This document shows positions 17,654-24,274 of a DNA stretch of 46,935 nucleotides, in pieces. The stretch spans positions 1 to 46,935 of the forward strand of contig CAZVQC010000016.1 of assembly GCA_964629225.1 (NCBI GenBank), given 5' to 3'. The stretch is from RUG14199 sp964629225 (lineage in GTDB: Bacteria > Bacillota > Clostridia > Oscillospirales > CAG-272). Each line of letters begins with the position of its first letter. The stretch's first letter is position 1. A program made the position numbers and the translations under genes. The notes beneath the pieces are model-generated. The model saw only the letters and a program-made list of their open reading frames with translations, made no database searches and was not told where the DNA came from.

Positions 17654-17682
17654 AAAAAAAGAGGAGCAACGCTCCTCTTTTT
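17654..17682. terminator. Bidirectional terminator between GH3 and ftsH
   Basis: AAAAAAA-GAGGAGC (17654-17667), loop AAC, GCTCCTC-TTTTT (17671-17682). A-tract and T-tract on the two sides allow it to end both convergent transcripts. Confidence 0.93.
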
Positions 17683-17689
17683 ATTTCGG

Positions 17690-19831
17690 TCACTTGCCGC
17701 TTTCCTCCCCGTCGGTGCCGTCATTTCCGTCACCGTGGGTGCTGTCTGTGCCACCGTCCGGATCCTTCGAGCCGTCGGCAGAGTCATCATCCGCCGCGAG
17801 CCCGCCGTCATCCTCCTTGAAATCGTCGCAGAACTCTCTTTCGAGTTCTCTTATCTCCTCGTCACGGCGCCGTCTTTCTTCTTCTCTCTTTCTCTCGTTC
17901 TCCTCGATGACACGGCGACGCTTTTCGTTTTCTTCATCACTGCGCTTCTTTTTGTCTGCCACCATTGCGTTCAGTTCCTCAAAGGTCACTTCTCTTTCCA
18001 TGACCGCCTTGAACTGCTCCGCATCCATGGTCTCGTTCTCCACAAGATAAGAGGCGATGAAATGAAGCTTGCCGATGTTCTCATTCAGTATCGCGATCGC
18101 CCGCTCGTAGGCGTCATTTATTATCTTGTGGATCTCGCTGTCGATCTTGAATGCCGTCTCCTCCGAGTAGTTTCTTCCGCTTGAGAAGTCACGGCCGAGG
18201 AAGACCTCGCTTTGACCGGTACCGTACATTACGGGGCCAAGCTCATCGCTCATACCATACTGCATGACCATCTTGTGGGCGATCTCGGTAGCTCTCTGAA
18301 TATCGTTGGAAGCTCCGCCGGAGACGTCGTCAAAAATTATCTTTTCCGCCGCTCTGCCGCCGAGAAGCATGGATATCTTCTCCTTAAGTTCCTCTTTGTA
18401 GACACTGTACTTGTCCTCTTCGGGAAGATTCAGCGTGTAACCGAGGGCATTGCCGCTGGGCACGATGGATATCTGATGCACCGGATCCATCTTTGGAAGG
18501 ACGTGGGAGATGATAGCGTGGCCCGCCTCATGATAGGCGGTCTTCTTTTTCTCCTCCGGTTTGATCTTCATGGACGTCTTCTTCGGCCCTGCCACTATCT
18601 TGGTGAGGGCTTCCTCGATATCGAACATTCCTATAAGAGTCTTGTCTTTTCTCGCCGCAAGGAGCGCCGCCTCGTTGAGGAGGTTGGCAAGATCCGCACC
18701 GGTGAAGCCGGCTGTGGACTTTGCGACGGTGGAAAGATCCACGTCCGCCTCAAAGTGCTTGTTTCTTGCGTGGACCTTCAGTATCTCCTCCCTGCCCTTG
18801 ATGTCCGGGTAGTTGACGGTTATCTGACGGTCGAAACGTCCGGGTCTGAGAAGTGCCGGATCAAGGATGTCGGGACGGTTTGTGGCAGCCATGACGATGA
18901 TCCCTTCATTGGAGCCGAAGCCGTCCATCTCAACAAGGAGCTGATTCAAGGTCTGCTCTCTCTCATCGTGACCGCCGCCGAGACCTGCGCCACGGTGACG
19001 TCCCACCGCATCGATCTCGTCGATGAAGACGATGGATGCGGGACTCTTCTTGGCAGTCTCAAAAAGGTCACGGACACGGGAGGCTCCCACGCCCACGTAC
19101 ATTTCCACAAAATCCGAACCGGAGATGGAGTAAAAAGGCACTCCCGCCTCTCCTGCAACGGCCTTCGCAAGAAGGGTCTTACCCGTTCCGGGAGGACCCA
19201 CCAAAAGAACGCCGTGGGGGATCTTCGCCCCAAGCTTCGTAAATTTGTCGGGATCACGGAGGAACTCCACTATCTCCTCAAGCTCCGCCTTTTCTTCATC
19301 CGCACCGGCAACATCCGTGAAGTAGACTTTCTTTTTTTCGCTGTTACCGAGCTTTGCTTTGGCTCTTCCGAAGGAACCTATCTTGGAATGTCCCCCGTTC
19401 GCCTGACTCATAGTGAAGATCCAAATGCCGATAATGACGACTATCAAAATGATGTAGGGGAGAAAACTCACCCACACCGGTATCTCCGTCAACGCCGGGA
19501 TATCGTAGCTTTCGATGATGCCCTCGGCTTTCTGCTCCAGCACAAGATCGCCAAGGTCGCTGTAAAAGACGTCCAGTCCCCGAAGCTTGTAAGTGACCAC
19601 CCGGTCCTTTGACACATCATCGGGACTTTCGGGATCTCTCACCACCATCGTGATGTTGTTCTTCTTGTCGATGTCGAATCTTCTGACCTGCTCGTTTTGG
19701 AAATAGGATACCACCTCACTGTAGATCACCTTGGTGTCTGAAGTGTTTCCCCAAATGAACGCCGCCACGCCGAATATTATCAGAAATGCCAGTGCGTAGC
19801 CTATGGCGCTCCTCAGTACCTTCTTTTTCAT
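17690..19831 (-). CDS. ftsH: ATP-dependent zinc metalloprotease FtsH
   Basis: FtsH is a membrane-anchored AAA+ protease that degrades misfolded membrane proteins and short-lived regulators. The 713-aa protein has two membrane segments (about residues 9-28 and 120-141) flanking an extracytoplasmic domain, Walker A GPPGTGKT at 212-219, Walker B IVFIDEID, the second region of homology around residues 310-335, and the zinc ligand motif HEAGH at 434-438. The C-terminus is an unusually long charged tail: Arg/Glu-rich heptads, then an acidic Asp/Gly-rich stretch. AAGGAGG lies 4 nt before the ATG. It is the last gene of the small-membrane-protein/tilS/hpt/ftsH cluster, the order seen in many Bacillota. 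Confidence 0.98.
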   Translation of the reverse strand: MKKKVLRSAIGYALAFLIIFGVAAFIWGNTSDTKVIYSEVVSYFQNEQVRRFDIDKKNNITMVVRDPESPDDVSKDRVVTYKLRGLDVFYSDLGDLVLEQKAEGIIESYDIPALTEIPVWVSFLPYIILIVVIIGIWIFTMSQANGGHSKIGSFGRAKAKLGNSEKKKVYFTDVAGADEEKAELEEIVEFLRDPDKFTKLGAKIPHGVLLVGPPGTGKTLLAKAVAGEAGVPFYSISGSDFVEMYVGVGASRVRDLFETAKKSPASIVFIDEIDAVGRHRGAGLGGGHDEREQTLNQLLVEMDGFGSNEGIIVMAATNRPDILDPALLRPGRFDRQITVNYPDIKGREEILKVHARNKHFEADVDLSTVAKSTAGFTGADLANLLNEAALLAARKDKTLIGMFDIEEALTKIVAGPKKTSMKIKPEEKKKTAYHEAGHAIISHVLPKMDPVHQISIVPSGNALGYTLNLPEEDKYSVYKEELKEKISMLLGGRAAEKIIFDDVSGGASNDIQRATEIAHKMVMQYGMSDELGPVMYGTGQSEVFLGRDFSSGRNYSEETAFKIDSEIHKIINDAYERAIAILNENIGKLHFIASYLVENETMDAEQFKAVMEREVTFEELNAMVADKKKRSDEENEKRRRVIEENERKREEERRRRDEEIRELEREFCDDFKEDDGGLAADDDSADGSKDPDGGTDSTHGDGNDGTDGEESGK

Positions 19832-19856
19832 TTGTCCTCCTTAAAACGTCGGAAGC

Positions 19857-20432
19857 TCACGCATCCGGTGCGTAGACGCTCCTGTCAAGAACTCCCACGA
19901 ATGGAAGCGTTCTGTATTTTTCATTGTAGTCGAGACCGTAGCCGATGACGAACTCATCGGGGATTATCTTGCCCACGTAATCGGGCTTGAAATCCACCAC
20001 TCGGCGGTCGGGCTTGTCGAGAAGAGTGCAGGTCTTCACGTCCCTTGCGCCGTTGAGCCTCAAATACTCGGTCAGGTAAGAAAGGGTCTTTCCGCTGTCT
20101 ATGATATCCTCGATTATGATGATCGTGGACTCGGAGATATCCGGGCGGTTCAAGTCAAGAATGATATTGATCCTGCCGGAGGTCTCGGTCCCCACGTAAG
20201 AGGAGACCTTCATAAAGTCGATCTCCACCGGGTGGCGGAGCTTCTTCATCAGGTCGCTCATGAACATGACACTGCCCTTGAGAATGCCGAGTATTATCAC
20301 TTTTCCGTCATAGTTTTCGAAATCGCGGTCGATCTCGGCGGCTATCCTTGAGGTGGTCTCGTCGATCTCCTCGGCGCTCATAAGCACCTTTTCGATCTCG
20401 GTCCCGATAAGATCTTTTCCAATCATCGTCAT
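19857..20432 (-). CDS. hpt: Hypoxanthine phosphoribosyltransferase
   Basis: Salvages hypoxanthine (and usually guanine) to IMP/GMP using PRPP. The 191-aa frame carries the PRPP-binding motif IIIIEDIIDSGKTL, the flexible-loop MKVSSYVGTETSG segment, VIILGILKGSVMFMSDL and the DEFVIGYGLDYNEKYR base-binding region. AAAGGAG precedes the ATG. The ATG overlaps the tilS stop by 4 bp (ATGA), so the two are translationally coupled. The tilS-hpt-ftsH order is conserved in Bacillota and supports the call. Confidence 0.97.
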   Translation of the reverse strand: MTMIGKDLIGTEIEKVLMSAEEIDETTSRIAAEIDRDFENYDGKVIILGILKGSVMFMSDLMKKLRHPVEIDFMKVSSYVGTETSGRINIILDLNRPDISESTIIIIEDIIDSGKTLSYLTEYLRLNGARDVKTCTLLDKPDRRVVDFKPDYVGKIIPDEFVIGYGLDYNEKYRTLPFVGVLDRSVYAPDA

Positions 20433-21973
20433 AGTCGATTCTCCTTTTCGGTAGCACTGTAAGTGATGAGGATGCCCCCGTCGCCCTCAAAGAGGGTCCC
20501 GTCCCGTTGGGGGAAGCCCGGTATCCAAAGTATGCCGTCCCCGTCGCAGACTATCGGGATGCTGTCACGGCTCTCCCTCGGTATCTTGGCATCGATAAAG
20601 AGCTCCTTGACCTTCCTGCTGTGACCCCGGAAGCGATAACTGTCTCCCGGGAGCCTGTTTCTCACAGTGAGATTACCCTTTATTTTACCATCGATGCGAA
20701 TGCTATTTATTAACTTATTGTAAATAATGGGGTGTCCCGGCTCAACTGTCATTAAAAAGCCCTGCTTCGAAAAAACATTCTCCCCCATTTTAAGGATTCC
20801 GAAGAAACCGGTCTGCCCCTTTTCTCCTTTTTCGGCTTTTTCGGCGTCCGTTTGTCCGATCTCTGTCTCACCAATCGCCGCAGATCCCGCCGACACACCG
20901 TCGCCGGACTCGGTATCGGTAATTCCCGCACCGTTTCCTTCGGTGCCGAGATCTTCGTCGCAGAGAGCTTCGGTTGCCGCCGCGGTACTTTTTTCAAGGA
21001 TCAGCATCTCCCCTATCCTTGCGGTGATGCCGCAGGGAAGATCGAGCTTGCGGTAGCCGTCTTTCCTTGCAAGTTCAAGCATCTTTTCCGCGTGAAAGAA
21101 GGTCATGTCCCGATCGGAAAGATTCCGATAGAGCACCGTCACGGCTCTTCTGCCGATGACGGGATCGAGAGAGGCTATCAGCTCTCTCGGCGCCCGCGTA
21201 CCGTCCTTCCATTTTCCCAGTGCCTCACGAGCCATTCCGTCAAGAAAAGCGTCCTCCTCGGAAAAGATGACGGAGCTTCTCTCTGCCGCCCGTCTCACGG
21301 AGGGGTTCAGCCTCTCAAGCTCCGGCACAACAAAGTGGCGTATCCTATTTCGGGAATAGTCGTTCTCCTCATTGGTGCGATCTACTCGGTATCCGATCCC
21401 TTCCCCATCGCAAAACTCTCTTATCTCTGCGGACGAGAGGCACAGAAGAGGACTTATCCTCTCCCCTCTCACCGGAGGGATGCCCTTCATCCCTCTCGGC
21501 CCCGCTCCCCTTGTGAAGTTGAGCAGAGCGGTCTCAAGGGAATCGTCTCCGTTGTGTCCGGTAGCAAGGCAGATCTCCTCCGCTCCGACTCCGAGTTCTC
21601 TCGCCACTTTTATTCGGCACTCGTCAAAAAACAGGTATCTCTCCCGTCTGGCGCACTCCTCGGTGCCAAAACCCGACTCCTTTGATATCCTCGGTACGTC
21701 AACGCTTTTTTCAAAAAGGAACACTCCCCTCTCACCTGCGAAGCTGCGGCAGGCAAGAAGGTCTTCCCTTGACTCCTCACCTCGGATCATGTGGTCCATA
21801 TGGGCGGCAAAAAGAGGCTTATTCGGGAAGCACCTTAAGAAAAATTCAAAAAGCAAAGTGGAGTCCGCTCCTCCGGAAAATGCAATGAGCACCCCGGCGG
21901 ATCTGTCAACTGCATCCGAGATGCCGCTCTTTTTCGAAAAGTCAAGTATTCCGTCAAAAATATTCCGCTTCAA
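20429..21973 (-). CDS. tilS: tRNA(Ile)-lysidine synthase
   Basis: TilS adds lysine to C34 of the CAU-anticodon tRNA-Ile so that it reads AUA codons. The start is TTG 21973 behind GGGAGGAG (21987-21980). The PP-loop ATPase motif LIAFSGGADSTLL lies near residue 30, followed by HMDHMIRGEESREDL and LATGHNGDDSLETALLNFTRGAG, which are TilS hallmarks. At 514 aa it is longer than usual: a low-complexity insert of about 60 residues rich in Gly, Glu, Ala and Thr (encoded near 20790-20990) separates the central region from the C-terminal LysX/TilS_C-like domain (VRNRLPGDSYRFRGHSRKVKELFID). The gene overlaps hpt. Confidence 0.96.
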   Translation of the reverse strand: MKRNIFDGILDFSKKSGISDAVDRSAGVLIAFSGGADSTLLFEFFLRCFPNKPLFAAHMDHMIRGEESREDLLACRSFAGERGVFLFEKSVDVPRISKESGFGTEECARRERYLFFDECRIKVARELGVGAEEICLATGHNGDDSLETALLNFTRGAGPRGMKGIPPVRGERISPLLCLSSAEIREFCDGEGIGYRVDRTNEENDYSRNRIRHFVVPELERLNPSVRRAAERSSVIFSEEDAFLDGMAREALGKWKDGTRAPRELIASLDPVIGRRAVTVLYRNLSDRDMTFFHAEKMLELARKDGYRKLDLPCGITARIGEMLILEKSTAAATEALCDEDLGTEGNGAGITDTESGDGVSAGSAAIGETEIGQTDAEKAEKGEKGQTGFFGILKMGENVFSKQGFLMTVEPGHPIIYNKLINSIRIDGKIKGNLTVRNRLPGDSYRFRGHSRKVKELFIDAKIPRESRDSIPIVCDGDGILWIPGFPQRDGTLFEGDGGILITYSATEKENRL

Positions 21974-21989
21974 GAGTACTCCTCCCTTC

Positions 21990-22226
21990 TCATTCTCCGT
22001 CGTTTTTTATCGTCACGGCAAAAACGTAAAGCACTCCCGCCACCGTTATCACCGCCGCCGCAAGGATGTGCTCCATCATTTCCGGCACGTCCGACATTCG
22101 AGGCACAAGTAGTCTTGACCATTCCGTCGTGCCACCCTCCGCCACTGCGGACAAAATCAGCAGCGCCTCCGCAAGTACTATGTAGCATATCAAATTTGCC
22201 AAATTCAAAAAAGATCTGTTATCCAT
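21990..22226 (-). CDS. Small two-helix membrane protein, unknown function
   Basis: A 78-aa protein (MDNRSFLNLANLICYIV...) with two hydrophobic segments, about residues 8-30 and 53-75, and a short C-terminal tail KNDGE. The ATG at 22226 is preceded by GGGAGGG at the right distance; an in-frame ATG 15 nt earlier overlaps that ribosome site and is rejected. I do not recognise the family. It is the first gene after a consensus minus-strand promoter (22305-22333), and its stop lies only 16 nt from the tilS start, so it is cotranscribed with tilS, hpt and ftsH. The position resembles that of the septum protein gene divIC/ftsL ahead of tilS in other Bacillota, but the sequence does not look like DivIC. 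Confidence 0.65.
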   Translation of the reverse strand: MDNRSFLNLANLICYIVLAEALLILSAVAEGGTTEWSRLLVPRMSDVPEMMEHILAAAVITVAGVLYVFAVTIKNDGE

Positions 22227-22304
22227 CTTGATCCCTCCCAAATGATGATATCACAACGCCGTCGGGATCTCAATAAAAATATTTTTCCAGTGTTACCGAA
22301 ACAT

Positions 22305-22333
22305 ATTATACTAAAGTGCCGTCCCCATGTCAA
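22305..22333 (-). promoter_or_regulatory. Consensus promoter for the tilS-hpt-ftsH cluster
   Basis: On the minus strand TTGACA (22333-22328), 17-nt spacer, TATAAT (22310-22305). Both boxes are perfect. It reads toward the small membrane protein and tilS. Confidence 0.95.
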
Positions 22334-22585
22334 GAAGTCGCCGCTGAAAATGCAGTGACGGCAGTGTGAACTTGCGGCGTGCCGTGTTGACGGGGCAGAA
22401 AAATCAGTATAATAACAAAAGACGAAGGAAAGATGATCCGAGAAAGAAATAGCCTCGTCAAACTTCACCTACGACATCTCCACGGACAAGTACACACCGA
22501 TAAAATACGAAGAAATGTCGGCGGCGCAGCGGACCTCTACCGGAGGTTCGCCGCATGCCTTGAAAAATTCTCCGCTTAAAATGCC
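22334..22585. other. Gene-poor stretch with a possible decayed coding remnant
   Basis: A plus-strand promoter-like pair TTGACG (22387-22392) and TATAAT (22408-22413) has a short 15-nt spacer. In the frame from 22437 the translation SEKEIASSNFTYDISTDKYT looks protein-like but has a TGA immediately before it and no start. A 48-codon frame from ATG 22433 has an AAGGAAAG site but an unconvincing product. Probably a remnant. Confidence 0.35.
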
Positions 22586-22611
22586 AAAACGGACACCCCG
22601 GTGTCCGTTTT
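22586..22611. terminator. Symmetric hairpin AAAACGGACAC / GTGTCCGTTTT
   Basis: An 11-bp perfect stem (22586-22596 with 22601-22611) with A- and T-tracts at the two ends; it can end transcription in either direction. Confidence 0.8.
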
Positions 22612-22730
22612 ATCTCATCACGACGCCCCTCGGAGCGAAACGCCTTATCTCGCCCGTTTTAAAGCCGTTTTTCGGCTGTTTTTCTCACTCTGTGGGAAAA
22701 CCTTCGCAGAAGATTCAAAGACGTCAAAAA

Positions 22731-22769
22731 TGCCCGTTTTGAGCCTCTTGGAAGGGTTCAAAACGGGCA
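22731..22769 (-). terminator. Terminator after the dockerin/LRR gene
   Basis: On the minus strand a 12-bp stem TGCCCGTTTTGA/TCAAAACGGGCA (22769-22758 with 22742-22731) is followed by a run of Ts (TTTTTGACG). It begins 20 nt after the stop of the 22790 gene. A second small hairpin, AGCCG-TTTTT-CGGCT, lies near 22665-22679. Confidence 0.85.
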
Positions 22770-22789
22770 CTGTCATTTCAACCTGATGA

Positions 22790-24046
22790 TCAAAGGGCGA
22801 TATTTCCCGCAAGATAGCTTCGAAGCATCGCAACGTCCGTCGATCTTATCCTGCCGTCACCGTTCACATCCGCATTGGCATCAACGAATCCTGCCACGGT
22901 GCCGCCGGCGATGTAACTTCTCAAAAGGATAACATCGCTTGATCTCACGTAGCCGTCGCCGTTCACGTCACCGAGAAGGCTCGGCGCACTTACGGTGACA
23001 TTAAATGTGGCGGAAAAACCACCGTAGGTCACCGTCACCGTCTGCTGTCCGTATCTTGTGGAACTGTAGCCGCTGACCGAGTAGTCCGTCACTTCGAACT
23101 CTCCGTCCTCGGTAACTGCCACGAAGATCATTCCGGTAAGGTCGAGGCTCTCGCGGCGCTCGTAGGTGAGCTTTTCGGGAAGAGACGTGATCTTCACGGA
23201 AGTGACTCCGTCAATGACGAATTTGAATCCGTAATCGGAAGCGAAAGTCTCGGCGGCGCTGTTCTTCTTACCGTAGATAACGGTGACATCCGGACAGTCA
23301 AGTGCCGTCGGAGCGATGGATGTAACAGAGGCGGGAACCGTTATCTTTTCAAGGGACACACAGTCCGCAAAAGCCCCCTGTTCGACGGAAGCAACACCGT
23401 TGGGGAGCGTTATCTCTTCAATGGAGGTGCATCCGGCAAATAAAAAGGTGGGTATCTTTTCCGTGCCGTCGGCAAACGTCACATTTTTCAAAGTGTCGCA
23501 GCCGAAGAAGGGGCCTGCGTTTTCCACGGTGTAGGCGGTTTCGCCCACCGTGACCGAGGCATTGACTACGGAAGCCTTTGCCGTCGTAAGGGACGCGGGG
23601 ATAGCTATCTCCGTTATCGCTGTCCCCGAAAAGACACTGCTCCAAAGAGTAGCCAAGGTGCTTGGGAGAGTGACCGACGTGAGGGATGAGCATCCCGAAA
23701 ATGCTCTTGAGTCGATAGTCTCCACTTTAGAGAGATCCACGGAAGAAAGGGATGTGCATCCGAGAAAAGCGTTCATTCCCACCGACTTGACTGTGTCGGG
23801 AAGGGTGACGCTCTTCAGCGCCGTGTTATTTTTGAAAGCGCCCGCACCCACTGCAGTGACGGTGTAGCCGCTGACAGTCGAAGGTATCACAAGATCGGTG
23901 GCGTTGCCGTAGTAGCCGGTGACCGTGCAATTTGAGCCCTGCACCGACAGGGAATACTCGATCCCCGCCGCCGATGAAACGAGGGCAAAGGATGCGGCAG
24001 TGAGCAATATTACCGCCGACAGAAAAAATGATATCGTTCTCTTCAT
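22790..24046 (-). CDS. Secreted BspA-type leucine-rich-repeat protein with C-terminal dockerin
   Basis: A 418-aa exported protein. The start ATG 24046 (MKRTISFFLSAVILLTAASF) gives a clear Sec signal peptide; an upstream in-frame extension overlaps the promoter and is rejected. After the signal come BspA/LRR_5 repeats (AFKNNTALKSVTLPDTV, AFSGCSSLTSVTLPSTL, FAGCTSIEEITLPNGV and others) to about residue 270. An Ig-like domain follows (SVKITSLPEKLTY...FSATFNVTVS), then a type I dockerin with two calcium-loop repeats, DVNGDGYVRSSDVILLRSYI and DVNGDGRIRSTDVAMLRSYL. The dockerin predicts docking to a cohesin on a cell-surface or cellulosome-like scaffold; no cohesin is in the window. The LRR part suggests binding to protein or glycan. 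Confidence 0.93.
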   Translation of the reverse strand: MKRTISFFLSAVILLTAASFALVSSAAGIEYSLSVQGSNCTVTGYYGNATDLVIPSTVSGYTVTAVGAGAFKNNTALKSVTLPDTVKSVGMNAFLGCTSLSSVDLSKVETIDSRAFSGCSSLTSVTLPSTLATLWSSVFSGTAITEIAIPASLTTAKASVVNASVTVGETAYTVENAGPFFGCDTLKNVTFADGTEKIPTFLFAGCTSIEEITLPNGVASVEQGAFADCVSLEKITVPASVTSIAPTALDCPDVTVIYGKKNSAAETFASDYGFKFVIDGVTSVKITSLPEKLTYERRESLDLTGMIFVAVTEDGEFEVTDYSVSGYSSTRYGQQTVTVTYGGFSATFNVTVSAPSLLGDVNGDGYVRSSDVILLRSYIAGGTVAGFVDANADVNGDGRIRSTDVAMLRSYLAGNIAL

Positions 24047-24147
24047 GTTCTTCCTAAATTCCTTTCTTTCGGGAAGTACGGTGTGAATCGGTCCCACCGA
24101 AAAAACATTCACGTAAGCTGCGGCTGACACCGCAAACACTACATCCC

Positions 24148-24176
24148 ATTCTATCACCATTTGTGAAAATTGTCAA
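24148..24176 (-). promoter_or_regulatory. Promoter of the dockerin/LRR gene
   Basis: Minus strand TTGACA (24176-24171), 17-nt spacer, TAGAAT (24153-24148). It leaves an untranslated leader of roughly 95 nt before ATG 24046. Confidence 0.9.
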
Positions 24177-24212
24177 CCGAAAAATGTTAAAGAATGGAAT
24201 AGGTGCCGAATT

Positions 24213-24244
24213 AAAACGGGACGTGCCGAAAAAAGGCACGTCCC
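24213..24244 (-). terminator. Terminator after the M16C peptidase gene
   Basis: Minus strand stem GGGACGTGCC/GGCACGTCCC (24244-24235 with 24227-24218), loop TTTTTTC, followed by GTTTTAA. It lies 30 nt after the peptidase stop. Confidence 0.85.
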
Positions 24245-24274
24245 ATTCCGTCGTTATCGGTCTGAAAATGACTC

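Noticed and set aside
18212..19612. 466-codon plus-strand frame inside ftsH
   Set aside because: Antisense shadow of ftsH; the minus-strand protein is fully conserved.
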